This document shows, in pieces, positions 7,903 to 18,302 of a stretch of 54,736 nucleotides of DNA. Position 1 is the stretch's first letter; each line of letters opens with the position of its first letter. Below the pieces are notes generated by a model. The model was given only the letters and a program-made list of their open reading frames with translations. It was not told where the DNA came from and did not search any database. A program made the translations under genes and the position numbers. Location of the stretch: assembly GCA_949281375.1 (NCBI GenBank), contig CASDLT010000001.1, positions 1 to 54,736 of the forward strand. The letters are read 5' to 3'. The DNA is from an uncultured Nitrosomonas sp. GTDB taxonomy: Bacteria > Pseudomonadota > Gammaproteobacteria > Burkholderiales > Nitrosomonadaceae.

Positions 7903-9156
7903 TTATTCCGTCGTAACGGATTGATTGACTGATTCACTGATTCGGTTTGCCCAGGCTGCTGCATCGAGTTCCATTCGAGTAAATTCATTGAGATCGAGAA
8001 AGGGCATTTCATTCATCATGGCCGAGACTTTTTCTATTTCGCCTTTTTCATAGGCTTCAATCAATTGCAATTGCTGCCCCAGATAACCGTGTCGGCTGAG
8101 CAAGGCTTCGCTCATATCTTTTTGGATACTCAGGGTTTCAACCATTTGTTCCATCTCGACACCCAGCAGCGTATCCAATAAGGACAATACGCCGACCATG
8201 AATGCGCGGTCTTGATGATTCTTATCATGTGGGCGGTCGGCAGTGGCAATAAATTCAAGCAATTTTCCCCGTATGGCGGCCGTTTGCATCAACGCGTCCG
8301 ATGAACTGCCATCTCGCTGTTTGGCGGCATAGAGCAAAATCTGCACCCAACGCTGAAGTTGCTTGCGACCCACGATCATGATCGCGCGCTTGATCGAATT
8401 GATCTTGCTGGGTAAGCCACTTGCGGCTGAATTTACCATGCGCAATAAGTTGTAACTTAAACCAGGTTGATATTTCAATTCGTTTTCTATGTCAGTCACT
8501 TCACTGTCTTTAACCACCAACAGCAACAGCTTCAGCAAAGAGAGTTTGGATGGATCGATACGTTTGCCGCTGATGATCTCAGGTTTGGAGAAATAAAATC
8601 CCTGCAACATTTGAAAATTCATTGCAATGCAGCGCCGGGCGGTTTCCTTGCTTTCGACTTTTTCTGCCAGCAGCAGCACAGGCCACCGCCTCAGCAGTTT
8701 GACCAGATTGATGAGTTCAGCTTGGTTCAATGGATTGACATTAACTTTGACCACATTGATCAAGGGTAACAGCGCAATGCTTTGCTTGTTGAGCTGAGAA
8801 ACATTGGAGAGCGCCAATTGATAGCCCTGTTTTTTCAGGAATGAGCAGCGATTGATGATCTCTTGATTGACCTCGACACTTCTTAAAATTTCCAGCACTA
8901 CGTGTTTTTTGGGCAGCATGCAAATAGCGTCATTCATCAACAAATGCTCATCGACTTTGATGAAGCCGCGGCGTTTTCCGATGACATTTTCTATTCCTAA
9001 TTGTCCGTAGGTGTCGATGATGACATTCGCCGAAGCTGCGGAGTTGTTGGTCACCGTAACGGTATTTTGCTGATCGGAGCGGAATAAGAGTTCAAACGCG
9101 ACTAGATTGTGTTTGCTGTCAAGGATGGGTAGTCTGCCAAGATAAACTTCATTCAT
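7903..9156 (-). CDS. EAL-HDOD signalling protein (YuxH type), probably without phosphodiesterase activity
   Basis: 417 residues. Residues about 1-200 match an EAL domain: FELLFR keeps the ExLxR start, AEKVES matches the conserved AExVE, and GFYFSKP matches the usual QGxxFSKP end. Where active EAL enzymes carry a metal-binding DD(F/Y)G, this protein reads LALSNVSQ, so c-di-GMP hydrolysis is unlikely. Residues about 200-400 form an HDOD domain (LLRMVNSAASGLP, IMIVGRKQLQRWV), common in regulators of motility and stress. The start has TAGGAGAAAGC just upstream. It stands alone, between the riboswitch promoter region and the permease. Confidence 0.88.
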   Translation of the reverse strand: MNEVYLGRLPILDSKHNLVAFELLFRSDQQNTVTVTNNSAASANVIIDTYGQLGIENVIGKRRGFIKVDEHLLMNDAICMLPKKHVVLEILRSVEVNQEIINRCSFLKKQGYQLALSNVSQLNKQSIALLPLINVVKVNVNPLNQAELINLVKLLRRWPVLLLAEKVESKETARRCIAMNFQMLQGFYFSKPEIISGKRIDPSKLSLLKLLLLVVKDSEVTDIENELKYQPGLSYNLLRMVNSAASGLPSKINSIKRAIMIVGRKQLQRWVQILLYAAKQRDGSSSDALMQTAAIRGKLLEFIATADRPHDKNHQDRAFMVGVLSLLDTLLGVEMEQMVETLSIQKDMSEALLSRHGYLGQQLQLIEAYEKGEIEKVSAMMNEMPFLDLNEFTRMELDAAAWANRISESVNQSVTTE

Positions 9157-9384
9157 GCTTTCTCCTATTTTTCAATGCTCTGGTACGCTTTTGTTATCGT
9201 CCAAGATGAATTCAACTTGAGTGCTGAGCAGCAGATCATCAGAAAATGGAGCTTAAATCGGAAGTCAGGAACGCATCTGCAGGCAGAATGGTCGAACAGG
9301 TAAAACCCATTGATGAAGAAGCTTTATGGGCCGGCTTCCACCTCATTCCAGACCGATGGCAATGCGCTCAATGCGTGGAACCCA

Positions 9385-10929
9385 TTATCGGCGTCGAGGA
9401 TGAGCGTGATGATGTTTTTGGGAGTCCTGACCGTTTTCGACCATATGCGCTCGTTCCAGAGGAAGTGTTTCGCCTCGGAAGAATTTCGGCTCGCGCATAT
9501 TCCACAGTATCATCAGCGGAATCCCCAGCAATAACGTCACCACGCCAATCAGGAATACTGCACCGATGCCTGCAATCGATCCACTCGAGCCATAGCTTGG
9601 ATCCATCATATTCAACGCTTGAAAAATGCTGACAGCGATCAGAATCATTGCAGCAATCAATGGCAGAATCACTTGTGATAATGCGGTGTGCCAGTGATTG
9701 AATGCCGTCCGGTGAAAATACAGTACGCAAGACAGCGCTGCAATTGTGTAATACGTGCAAACTGCGATACTGACGCTGTGGATGGTATCTTGGACGACAG
9801 ATTCACTGATGGCAGTTAACGTTAAATAAATCGTGAGCGTCATCAGTCCGATCGTCCAGGTGGCAAATTTTGGTGTTTTCGTGGTCGCATTGACCGAAGA
9901 GAATCTGCGTGGAATGGCACGGTAAGTCGCCATTGCCAGAGTTGCGCGTGCGGCCGGCATAATCGTTGACATTGTCGCTGAAAACGCCGAAATGGCAATG
10001 ATAAGGGCGGCAATCAATGCGCCTTGCTCGCCTATCATTTCCGTTGCCAGAACGGTAATGATCGAATCAATGTTGTTTTTGAAAGTCAGACTGGATTCAT
10101 CATTGGCGTCAATTCCGGCATATGCGAGGGCTGCAGTTGAAAACATTACATAGGTAATGACAGTGATGATCATGGACAGAATGCCACTGCGTCCGACCTG
10201 CTCTGAACTGCCTTCGGTTTCCTCAGACATCGCAAGCGATGCATCAAATCCCCAGAATATGAACAGCGCAACTAGAAATCCATTCAGGAAAGCCTCAAAC
10301 GAAGTAATCGCAAAAGGGTTGAGCCATTCCAATGAAAAAGGCTGCGCGGTACTGACGGCTTCGCCCTGCTGGACCCGCATCAGCAAAAAGGCTGCCAGGG
10401 CCAGCAGGCCTCCATATTGAGCAATGGTAAGAATCATCGTGGTGCGGGAAGATTCCTCGGCGCCGAGTGCCGTTAAATAGGTTGTTGATAAAATGAAAAG
10501 AATGGCGACACTGAGGTGGAGCCATAATGGAGTGTCTGACAGACTGAAAATGATAGCTGTGGCATTGACGATGATTTGCGTTGCTGCAACGCCGGCCAAT
10601 ATGCTGGCAAGTAATAACGCCCATCCACCGAACCACCCGAAGCGAGGTCCGATGGCTTTTGCGCCCCACGTGAACACCGTGCCTGAATCCGGCGCGGAAG
10701 TCGTCAGGTGCTTATACGATAATGCTACAAAAAACATCGGGATCACCGACAAAATGAACACGATCGGCAATTGATAACCACTTTCCGAAGCGCCGTATCC
10801 GAGTGCGCCCGTCAATGAGTAGGCCGGCGCAGTTGCCGCCAAACCGATCGTGATTGCAGCCATTCTGGATACCGAGCCTTTTTTCAATCCTTTGGCCTTC
10901 AGGCCATGCATGTCGGTTTCTTCGTGCAT
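9385..10929 (-). CDS. APC-superfamily amino acid/polyamine permease
   Basis: 514 residues from the ATG at 10929, which has GAGG six bases upstream; a longer reading from 10989 adds 20 unlikely residues. About twelve hydrophobic segments are visible. The first carries the APC pattern IGLAATAPAYSLTGALG, followed by SYKHLTTSAPDSGTVFTWG, which fits substrate-binding regions of the family. The C-terminus is charged and His/Arg-rich (HHHAHPRRR) and probably cytoplasmic. The substrate cannot be read from sequence; amino acids or amines are the usual choices. It is monocistronic, with 228 bp on the downstream side before the EAL gene start. Confidence 0.85.
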   Translation of the reverse strand: MHEETDMHGLKAKGLKKGSVSRMAAITIGLAATAPAYSLTGALGYGASESGYQLPIVFILSVIPMFFVALSYKHLTTSAPDSGTVFTWGAKAIGPRFGWFGGWALLLASILAGVAATQIIVNATAIIFSLSDTPLWLHLSVAILFILSTTYLTALGAEESSRTTMILTIAQYGGLLALAAFLLMRVQQGEAVSTAQPFSLEWLNPFAITSFEAFLNGFLVALFIFWGFDASLAMSEETEGSSEQVGRSGILSMIITVITYVMFSTAALAYAGIDANDESSLTFKNNIDSIITVLATEMIGEQGALIAALIIAISAFSATMSTIMPAARATLAMATYRAIPRRFSSVNATTKTPKFATWTIGLMTLTIYLTLTAISESVVQDTIHSVSIAVCTYYTIAALSCVLYFHRTAFNHWHTALSQVILPLIAAMILIAVSIFQALNMMDPSYGSSGSIAGIGAVFLIGVVTLLLGIPLMILWNMREPKFFRGETLPLERAHMVENGQDSQKHHHAHPRRR

Positions 10930-11200
10930 CGTATGCCTCGTTTTGGGAGTATGGCGTGAATACCTTTTCTGCCGGCTGGAAAATAACAAAGATCTGGAGT
11001 GAAGTCAAAGCGATCGAAAAATGGAAAAACCCTGCAAATCGCCGCTCCCTTGCAGCATGCAGAATCATCGTGGAATGAGGTTTTTGACCACCGCAATGAT
11101 CTTTGTTACATTCAAAAGTAAAATCTTACTCATTGATTAACTCATTCGAAACAGATCACCTGTATCAGGTTAAACCGCAACTAAATCAAGAAAAGGAAAA

Positions 11201-11584
11201 ATGATGCAACACAATCCAGGATTTTTAGAGTTGGTGGAACAGGCTAGGCAACGCATCAAGGAATGTTCCGTGAAGGATGTGCAAGAAAAAATAAGAAATA
11301 AAGAACAGTTTCATTTTGTTGACGTGCGTGAAGATCATGAATTCTGGGTAGATCATGCAGCAGGGGCTCGGCATTTGGGAAAGGGAATCATTGAACGTGA
11401 CATTGAAAGCTTGATACCCGATAAACAAGCAACCATCATATTGTATTGCGGCGGGGGATTCCGGTCAGCTCTGGTTGCAGATGCGCTTCAGCAGATGGGA
11501 TATACCGATGTGCAATCCATGGATGGTGGAATCAGAGCATGGCGCGAAGCGGGGTTTCCTCTCGAAAAGGACAAGTCAATCTGA
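11201..11584 (+). CDS. Single-domain rhodanese (sulfurtransferase)
   Basis: 127 residues forming one rhodanese domain: FVDVREDHEFWVDHAAGARHLGKG in the first half and the active-site loop YCGGGFRS (catalytic Cys in CGGGFR) followed by GGIRAWREAGFPL. Such proteins carry a persulfide on the cysteine and pass sulfur to acceptors or cyanide in the cytoplasm. AAAGGAAAA lies just before two adjacent ATG codons, so the start is uncertain by one residue. There is no partner gene next to it, and the physiological acceptor is unknown. Confidence 0.9.
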   Translation: MMQHNPGFLELVEQARQRIKECSVKDVQEKIRNKEQFHFVDVREDHEFWVDHAAGARHLGKGIIERDIESLIPDKQATIILYCGGGFRSALVADALQQMGYTDVQSMDGGIRAWREAGFPLEKDKSI

Positions 11585-12058
11585 ATCAGAGCTTGTGAGG
11601 TGAACGAGTGTATAGAGCGGTATTTAAAGAAAGCGGATCTTGGCCAGATGGGCTTGCTATGGAAGAGATTTCTGAAATGATGGGTGATAGGGTTTGGGGT
11701 TCAAATTCTCCATTTCTTCATGAGTAACTTCTGCTGCAGAGCTAGTAGCTTTGATTCATGAACGGATTTGATCAATTCGGTAACTTCATTCATTTTTGCT
11801 GTGGCGGATTGGTTGATGTGATGGGTGCCTCATAATGCTGCGGAATCAAGCGCAGCGGCGGATTGGAACCTGCCGGGCCGGCGATGACTCTCCATGTTTT
11901 AATCGCATGATACTGCTGCGCTGTTGAGCTTCACGGTTGATGGCGACATGCGCACGCTGGAAAGTAGGCTGGATTGGGTTTAACATTCTTTGTCAGAAAA
12001 TATCAGCACACTGCTGTTTCAATCTCATCAATACTTCATTGCGGATACCGCTGAGAAC
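11585..12058. other. Intergenic stretch before manC; one weak small ORF
   Basis: A 39-codon reading (GTG 11608 to TAA 11727) has TGAGG seven bases upstream, but its protein is not recognisable and it has no visible partner. On the other strand short open pieces near 11701-11900 (for example MNEVTELIKSVHESK) are interrupted by stops. I see no gene I can support. The manC promoter should lie toward the right end. Confidence 0.4.
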
Positions 12059-13498
12059 ATGCATTCAACCATACATCCCATCATTCTTTCGGGGGGAAGT
12101 GGCACCCGATTATGGCCACTGTCCCGAGCCAATTACCCGAAGCAATTGTTGCCACTCGTCGGCAAAAAAACTATGTTGCAAACGACGATTGACCGGGCAG
12201 CCGCTTTGCCCAATGCACAGGCGCCGATTTTAGTCTGTAATTCCGAACATCGGTTTTTGACTCAAGAACAATGCGAAACCATACATATCAAACCCGAGGC
12301 GATTTATCTCGAGTCGATCGGACGCAATACGGCGCCAGCGATTGCGCTGGCAGCCTTTCATCTTTTTCAGAAAGATGAGAACGCCATCATGCTGGTTCTA
12401 CCCGCAGATCACATCATCGATGATCAAGCGGCATTTACCCAAGCGGTCGAAACGGCAGTGGCAGGGGCGCAGGAAGAGTATCTGGTTACGTTTGGCATTA
12501 GGCCATCTGCGCCCGAAACAGGCTATGGCTATATACAAATAGGAGATGCGCTGGATCTTGCCGCTGCTCCCTCGCTTTCCGCTTTTCATGTAAGGTCTTT
12601 TACCGAGAAGCCCGACCGTGAAACGGCCGCGGCGTATCTTGAAAATGGCGGCTATGTATGGAATAGCGGAATATTTGTTTTCACTGCCAGCAGCTACTTG
12701 CATGAATTGCAACGACATCGGCCGGATATATTTTCCATCGTCCAGGATGCATGGCGAAAAAGAGTCACTGACCTGGGTTTCATTCGTCCCGATAATGATG
12801 TATTCGTAGCCTGTCCGTCAGATTCAATTGATTATGCGATCATGCAAGTCACCGATCGAGCGCTGGTGGTGCCTGCGCAATTTGGCTGGAGCGATGTAGG
12901 TTCTTGGGATTCGCTCTGGCAGATCGCGCCCAAAGATGACAATGGAAATTTCACCAGTGGTGATGCGCATATTATGGATACGCAAAGGAGCTACATACGC
13001 GCCGAGAACCGCTTGGTATCAGTGATTGGCCTCGACGATGTGATCGTAATTGAAACGGCCGATGCGGTGCTGGTGATGCACAAGAGCAAGACTCAGCAGC
13101 TCAAGACAGCGATACAACAGCTTGAAGCCAATCAGCGCAAGGAGCATCTGGAGCATTTGCGCATTCATCGGCCTTGGGGCTGGTATGAAGGGATTGATCG
13201 AGGAGAGCGGTTTCAGGTGAAACGGATCATGGTCAAGCCTGGAGAAAAACTCTCACTGCAAATGCACCATCACCGGGCGGAGCATTGGGTGGTTGTGAGT
13301 GGTACCGCCAAAGTGACAGTAGAAGACAAGGAAATGTTATTTGCAGAAAATCAATCAACGTATATTCCGCTAGGTAAGCCCCATCGCCTCGAAAATCCGG
13401 GAAAGATTCCGCTGCATTTGATTGAAGTGCAATCCGGGGCTTATTTGGGAGAAGATGATATCGTGAGATTCGAAGACTCATACGGTCGTATGATGTGA
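12059..13498 (+). CDS. manC: Bifunctional mannose-1-phosphate guanylyltransferase / mannose-6-phosphate isomerase
   Basis: 479 residues from the ATG at 12059; an upstream TTG reading at 11990 adds 23 unconserved residues. The N-terminal nucleotidyltransferase has ILSGGSGTRLWPLSR, LPADHIIDD and FTEKPDRETA. The C-terminal cupin (about residues 345-479) has VKPGEKLSLQMHHHRAEHWV with the metal-binding histidines of type II phosphomannose isomerases. The enzyme makes GDP-mannose, a precursor of exopolysaccharide or LPS sugars. It stands alone here; galE and galU at 28-30 kb are other nucleotide-sugar genes. Confidence 0.92.
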   Translation: MHSTIHPIILSGGSGTRLWPLSRANYPKQLLPLVGKKTMLQTTIDRAAALPNAQAPILVCNSEHRFLTQEQCETIHIKPEAIYLESIGRNTAPAIALAAFHLFQKDENAIMLVLPADHIIDDQAAFTQAVETAVAGAQEEYLVTFGIRPSAPETGYGYIQIGDALDLAAAPSLSAFHVRSFTEKPDRETAAAYLENGGYVWNSGIFVFTASSYLHELQRHRPDIFSIVQDAWRKRVTDLGFIRPDNDVFVACPSDSIDYAIMQVTDRALVVPAQFGWSDVGSWDSLWQIAPKDDNGNFTSGDAHIMDTQRSYIRAENRLVSVIGLDDVIVIETADAVLVMHKSKTQQLKTAIQQLEANQRKEHLEHLRIHRPWGWYEGIDRGERFQVKRIMVKPGEKLSLQMHHHRAEHWVVVSGTAKVTVEDKEMLFAENQSTYIPLGKPHRLENPGKIPLHLIEVQSGAYLGEDDIVRFEDSYGRMM

Positions 13499-13514
13499 CA
13501 CTCGATCTGCTGAA

Positions 13515-13727
13515 TTAATCGATCACTTCAAAACCGGCGTCAAGAATGGCTTCTTTCAGGCGATCCAGACTGACCATGCCGGGTTCGTACTGAACCGTGG
13601 CTTGAGCCGGCTCCAGGGTAACGTCCACTGCCATGATGCCGGGCTGATTTTTAAGCACGTTTTTGACGCTATTGACGCATCCCATGCAGGTCATGCCTTT
13701 TATATTGATGACGGATCGTTGAGTCAT
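13515..13727 (-). CDS. copZ: CopZ-like heavy-metal chaperone (HMA domain)
   Basis: 70 residues from the ATG at 13727, which is preceded by AAAGGAAAA. The ATG overlaps the copA stop as ATGA, so it is translationally coupled to copA. The protein is one HMA domain with the metal site [11 protein letters not shown], in which the two Cys bind Cu(I). The role inferred from family and neighbour is carrying cytoplasmic copper to CopA. An upstream ATG at 13760 lies inside copA and is less likely. Confidence 0.9.
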   Translation of the reverse strand: MTQRSVINIKGMTCMGCVNSVKNVLKNQPGIMAVDVTLEPAQATVQYEPGMVSLDRLKEAILDAGFEVID

Positions 13728-16177
13728 GATTTTTCCTTTGAAAGTTTTAATGAATGGCAAGGCTGCCAGCGCTTCAGCAATAGCGAATTAGTAACTACCG
13801 AAACTGAGCTCATCGCCATGGCGGCCCCAGCGATGACTGGATTGAGCATGCCGATGGCCGCCAGAGGAATACCCAATATATTGTAGATAAATGCGAAGAA
13901 CAAATTCTGGCGGATTTTCTTAAGCGTGGCATGGGACAGCGAAATTGCATCAGCGACACTCATGAGATCATTTCGGATCAAAGTAATATCGGCTGCCTCG
14001 ATGGCCACATCAGAACCTGCGCCGATGGCGAAGCTGACATCGGCCGCAGCCAGAGCTGGTGCATCGTTGATGCCATCGCCGACCATGGCGATGACTTTGC
14101 CATTAGCCTTCATGTTGATGACTTCGGCAGCTTTATCCTGAGGCAATACTTCAGCGCGATAATGAACGATGCCGGTACGATTAGCAATGGCAGCGGCAGT
14201 AATGGCGTTATCTCCGGTCAGCATGACGATATCGATATTCATTGCCTGCAGGCGTTGAATTGCTTGAAGTGAAGTGTCGCGCAAGCGATCGGCGATGCCA
14301 AGATAACCCAGTATCTGGGGTTTATGACTGCTGCTGGTTGCAACGCCGATGACAGTTTTTCCTTCAGACTGTAAAGCAGTAATTTGATGTTCATCCAGCG
14401 TAGCACCTTGCTGAGCGAGAAAGCGGGGTGATCCCAGCCAGTACTGGACACCCTGCATTCGAGCAGTAATGCCGCTGCCGGTAATCGCCGAAAAATCATT
14501 GATCGGTTGAAGCGTGAGGTGTTGTTTTTGCGCACTTTCCAGTACAGCGCGTGCCAGCGGGTGTTCGGAGCCTTGCTCTAGGGATGCGGCGATTTGCAGT
14601 ATGTCTCTTTCACTGGTGAGAGAAACCGTAACAATGTCAATCACTTCCGGTTTTCCTTCAGTTAATGTGCCTGTTTTGTCCACAATAAGGGTCTGAATCT
14701 TTTCGGCATGCTCCAGTGCGGCTGCATTCTTGACCAATACTCCCGCCTGCGCGCCACGCCCGGTACCGACCATGATAGCCGTGGGGGTAGCCAATCCAAG
14801 CGCGCATGGGCAGGCAATGACCAGTACTGCGACGGCATTGATGAGCGCTGCGACAAATTCTTCAGTAAGCCACCAGGTAATTCCCAAGGTCAGCAAACTG
14901 ATCAGCACGACGACTGGAACAAAAATGCCCGAGATTGTGTCGGCCAAGCGCTGGATCGGGGCTTTCGAGCCTTGTGCTTCTTCAACCAGATGGATGATGG
15001 CGGCAAGCTGAGTATGAGCGCCAACGCTGGTGGCACGGCACTTGAGCAGGCCCTGTTGATTGACTGTGGCGGCAAAGACGCGAGTGTTTGCTTGTTTATT
15101 GACCGGTAAGCTTTCTCCGGTGAGCATTGATTCGTCGATACTGGAAGATCCTTCAATGACGACGCCATCGACAGGCAAACTTTCTCCAGGGCGGACGATA
15201 AAAACATCGCCGACCTGCAGGCGGGCGGCTGGCACTTCAATGATTTCGCCATCTTTCTCAATCCGGGCTGTTTTGGGTTGCAAGCGGATTAACGCTTCGA
15301 TGGCTTCCGACGTTTTTCCCTTGGCGCGCGCTTCCATTAATTTGCCCAGTAAAACGAGCGTGATGATGGCCGCGCTCGCTTCGAAATATACATGTTGATC
15401 AAGCGCAAATACGGTAACGACGGCGCTGAAAAGATAAGCCATGCTGGTACCCAGCGCCACCAGAACATCCATATTGGCGCCACCACCGCGCAATGAATGC
15501 CACGCTCCAATATAAAATCGACGTCCGATCCAGAATTGTACCGGCGTGGCCAGCAGCCATTGCAGCCATTGGGGCAGCATTTCGCTATCATGGCCCCAAA
15601 ACATGACGCCCATCTGCAGTACCAATGGCAGAGTAAGTAGCGCCGAAATCCAGAACTGACGCAATTCAGTTTGGTAAGCAGCTTGCCGTCGCAATTTCTC
15701 TTCGTTATGGCTTGATTCACTGATTTCATTGGCGCCATACCCTGCAGCGATAACCGCATCAATCAATTGGTCGACTGTGACAAGCCCAGGAGTAAAACTG
15801 ACTTTGGCGGTTTCGTTGGCAACATTTACCGAAGCTGAAACGTTCGGTAATCGATTCAAGGCCTTTCCAATGTGATCGGCGCAAGCCGCACAGGTCATGT
15901 TATGCAATTGCAGGCGCACTGATCGTGGCGGGATATGAAAACCCGCTTTTTCCACGGTTTTGATCAGTGTATCCGCATTTGCCTGTGTTTCATCGTAATC
16001 GATGTGCGCCTTTTCATTAGCAAAATTGACCGATGCCTGAACACCGGAAAGTTTGTTCAGATTTTTTTCGATCCGCGCCGCACAGGCAGCGCAGGTCATA
16101 CCTTCAATAGGTAATTCGATATGTCTGGGATTGATGATATTTGCTGATGTTTCTGAAATCATGGCGAGGTTGCCCAT
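13724..16177 (-). CDS. copA: Cu(I)-exporting P1B-type ATPase
   Basis: 817 residues. There are two N-terminal HMA domains with [10 protein letters not shown] (near 27) and [10 protein letters not shown] (near 93), then eight predicted membrane helices. The intramembrane CPC motif lies in [15 protein letters not shown], the phosphorylation motif is [11 protein letters not shown], and the nucleotide and hinge motifs are MLTGDN and [15 protein letters not shown]. All key residues of a Cu(I) exporter are present. The start could also be the Met at residue 6; neither has a strong ribosome site. It is followed by copZ. Together with copC/copD this gives both copper import and export genes in the window, sensible for an organism using copper ammonia monooxygenase. 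Confidence 0.95.
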   Translation of the reverse strand: MGNLAMISETSANIINPRHIELPIEGMTCAACAARIEKNLNKLSGVQASVNFANEKAHIDYDETQANADTLIKTVEKAGFHIPPRSVRLQLHNMTCAACADHIGKALNRLPNVSASVNVANETAKVSFTPGLVTVDQLIDAVIAAGYGANEISESSHNEEKLRRQAAYQTELRQFWISALLTLPLVLQMGVMFWGHDSEMLPQWLQWLLATPVQFWIGRRFYIGAWHSLRGGGANMDVLVALGTSMAYLFSAVVTVFALDQHVYFEASAAIITLVLLGKLMEARAKGKTSEAIEALIRLQPKTARIEKDGEIIEVPAARLQVGDVFIVRPGESLPVDGVVIEGSSSIDESMLTGESLPVNKQANTRVFAATVNQQGLLKCRATSVGAHTQLAAIIHLVEEAQGSKAPIQRLADTISGIFVPVVVLISLLTLGITWWLTEEFVAALINAVAVLVIACPCALGLATPTAIMVGTGRGAQAGVLVKNAAALEHAEKIQTLIVDKTGTLTEGKPEVIDIVTVSLTSERDILQIAASLEQGSEHPLARAVLESAQKQHLTLQPINDFSAITGSGITARMQGVQYWLGSPRFLAQQGATLDEHQITALQSEGKTVIGVATSSSHKPQILGYLGIADRLRDTSLQAIQRLQAMNIDIVMLTGDNAITAAAIANRTGIVHYRAEVLPQDKAAEVINMKANGKVIAMVGDGINDAPALAAADVSFAIGAGSDVAIEAADITLIRNDLMSVADAISLSHATLKKIRQNLFFAFIYNILGIPLAAIGMLNPVIAGAAMAMSSVSVVTNSLLLKRWQPCHSLKLSKEKS

Positions 16178-16225
16178 TATCGATAGTTCGTCGGTAATTT
16201 CTCATTTCTATTGCCGTTGTTATTG

Positions 16226-16846
16226 CTAGCGATCGACCACGATAGCGCCGTCGATTAGCTGAACCCTGTCTCCATGTTGAAGATGAGAAACATCAGGAAG
16301 CACAATGATCGATTGACTGCCATCGGACATCGTTACGCCAACCTGATATTGGTTGGGGTGATGCATTGGGCCATGTTGGCCATTAATGCCGTCCATTGGA
16401 TGCGGAGGATACCCGCTACCGATGGGGTAAGGAGATTGATAAGGATATGGGGAAGTCTGATGTGGCGCCTGACGAATCACTTCTCTAGCGATCGTACCAG
16501 CTACGACACCCCCCGCGATGGCATTTAAGTTAATTTTATTGATGGAATCAATAATACCGCAGTTGCTGCAGGTTGTTCTGGAAGGTCGCCGGGAAGCCGG
16601 GCCTGCATCAGTGCTTTTTAAGCTGACGCTGCCTGGCGGAGTTTCCAGAGCAGTTCCGATACGATGAATCTTTCTGACTGGCTTGGGAGAATCGGATATT
16701 TCTTCGGCCTGAGACCTTGATTCCGGAGAACGTTGACTTAAATTAGCGGATGATTGCGCCCATGCGGAGCTTGCAGTCATAACAGCGAGAATGATTACAC
16801 CTAGAATTATCCGTTCAGAACCAATACGGAGTGAAGTATGAAACAT
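16226..16846 (-). CDS. Secreted protein with a glycine-zipper-like segment, unknown function
   Basis: 206 residues. A signal peptide (residues 1-30, ending SSAWA) is followed by a low-complexity charged region, a CSNCG motif, and a short Ala/Gly-rich hydrophobic stretch (LNAIAGGVVAGTIAREVI) resembling glycine-zipper membrane segments. A Pro/Tyr/Gly/His-rich linker follows (YPYQSPYPIGSGYPPHPMDG). The C-terminal domain (VGVTMSDGSQSIIVLP, VQLIDGAIVVD) looks like SlyB/Rick-17kDa-type outer-membrane proteins. It is 48 bp upstream of copA on the same strand with no shown link. The His/Met-rich linker and CxxC could bind metal, but that is speculation. Confidence 0.65.
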   Translation of the reverse strand: MFHTSLRIGSERIILGVIILAVMTASSAWAQSSANLSQRSPESRSQAEEISDSPKPVRKIHRIGTALETPPGSVSLKSTDAGPASRRPSRTTCSNCGIIDSINKINLNAIAGGVVAGTIAREVIRQAPHQTSPYPYQSPYPIGSGYPPHPMDGINGQHGPMHHPNQYQVGVTMSDGSQSIIVLPDVSHLQHGDRVQLIDGAIVVDR

Positions 16847-16961
16847 GATGCCTGCTCTCCTTCAAAATATCGACCGTTAAAATAACCTAAATAACCTTTC
16901 CCATTCAGATGAGGGCAACGTTGGTTGGTTTCAACCCGCATTTGATCGTTATGTAAGTTTG

Positions 16962-17777
16962 CTATGAGGCCTTATCGTCATCCGCTGTTTTTTTCTGAGT
17001 GTGAGTTTCATCGTCGTCGGGATTGTCGCCAGAGGGTGTCAATGGATCGGAAACCAGCGCCGGATGGCGGGGTTTGATCATCAAGGTGGAAATGAGAATG
17101 CCCAGTTCGTACAAGAGGCATAAAGGCACTGCAAGCATGAATTGGGATATCACATCCGGTGGTGTGAAGATTGCAGCGATGACAAATGCCCCGACAATTA
17201 CGTAGGGACGAATTTCCTTGAGCTTTTGAATCGTGATCGCCCCCGTTCTGACGAGAATGATGACAAAAACCGGTACTTCGAAAGTAACGCCGAACGCCAT
17301 GAACATCGATAACACGAAACTCAGGTATTTTCCAATGTCAGTCATCACGGCAACACCTTCCGGGGCGAAGTAAGTGATGAATTCGAACACCAAGGGAAGT
17401 GCGGCAAAGTAGGCAAATGCCATGCCAGAAAAGAACAGAACGCTGCTGCCAATCACCAGAGGTAGAGCCAGGCGTTTCTCATGCATGTAGAGCCCGGGAG
17501 CAATAAAGGCCCAGATTTGATACAGAGTATGTGGCAACGTGATGACAAAAGCCATCATCATCGCGACTTTCATCGGCACAAAGAACGGAGTGGCGACATC
17601 GGTTGCAATCATCTGGCCGCCCTGCGGCAATTTCTCGAGGAGCGGTTGCGCTAATAAGGTATATAATTCACGAGCATAGAAAGCACAAGGAAGAAAGCCC
17701 AAAAGCAACCCACCCAGTGCACGGATCAATCGCGCACGTAATTCCACCAGATGCGATAGAAATGAGCCTTCAAGCAT
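16962..17777 (-). CDS. tatC: Twin-arginine translocase subunit TatC
   Basis: 271 residues with six membrane helices and the N-terminal family motif SHLVELRARLIRALG; FAYFAALPLVFEF and the conserved EVPVFVIILVR region follow. TatC recognises twin-arginine signal peptides and forms the receptor with TatB. The C-terminal tail is acidic and Lys-rich and unlike the core. It is the last of tatABC, which trail the histidine genes. Confidence 0.95.
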   Translation of the reverse strand: MLEGSFLSHLVELRARLIRALGGLLLGFLPCAFYARELYTLLAQPLLEKLPQGGQMIATDVATPFFVPMKVAMMMAFVITLPHTLYQIWAFIAPGLYMHEKRLALPLVIGSSVLFFSGMAFAYFAALPLVFEFITYFAPEGVAVMTDIGKYLSFVLSMFMAFGVTFEVPVFVIILVRTGAITIQKLKEIRPYVIVGAFVIAAIFTPPDVISQFMLAVPLCLLYELGILISTLMIKPRHPALVSDPLTPSGDNPDDDETHTQKKTADDDKAS

Positions 17778-17846
17778 GATAATCGGTTAAATGACAATGA
17801 AATAAAAGGTGCATCAATGGATGATACACGAACGATGATCAGGCAA

Positions 17847-18230
17847 TTAGTTCTTTTCCTTGCCTCTTTCGCTATCGAGAGATTCCCCGTTCGGTGCATG
17901 CGATTGAAGGGGGGCTTGAGGGACGGGCGAATGGTTCGGTGTGCTTTCGTCGGTGGAAGAGGGTGTCACGGTATTTTTAAGCTGGTTGACTTCGTGTTGC
18001 ACTGATTCTTCAATCGATTGAACAGTATCATGAACAGACGATTGCATTTTCTTGAGTTCTTCCATGCGCATTTCATTATGAATATCAGTTCTGACGTTAT
18101 ACACAAAACCACGGAGACGGGCATACAGATGTCCAACTGTTCGTGCCACCCCAGGCAACCGTTCGGGGCCAATTACAATCAATGCGACGATTGAAATGAC
18201 CAGAATTTCCATAAAACTGATATCAAACAT
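17847..18230 (-). CDS. tatB: Twin-arginine translocase subunit TatB
   Basis: 127 residues. The N-terminal membrane helix MFDISFMEILVISIVALIV is followed by the hinge GPERLPGVART and a long amphipathic helix, then a variable Pro/Ser-rich tail. The MFDISF start and GPERLP hinge distinguish TatB from TatA. It works with TatC as the signal-peptide receptor. It lies between tatA and tatC. Confidence 0.94.
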   Translation of the reverse strand: MFDISFMEILVISIVALIVIGPERLPGVARTVGHLYARLRGFVYNVRTDIHNEMRMEELKKMQSSVHDTVQSIEESVQHEVNQLKNTVTPSSTDESTPNHSPVPQAPLQSHAPNGESLDSERGKEKN

Positions 18231-18302
18231 GAGGCATAGAAAAAAAGATTTTTCCTTCGTTGATTGAAATATACTCTAAAAAGTCAACAGTTTTAGCAAA
18301 TC

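Noticed and set aside
7742..7924. 60-codon plus-strand ORF opposite the btuB leader
   Set aside because: It lies upstream of the riboswitch on the other strand, has no homologous features, and its 3' end overlaps the end of the EAL-HDOD gene.
9246..9632. Plus-strand ORFs near the permease end
   Set aside because: Mostly antisense to the permease, and the protein has no sensible composition or family.
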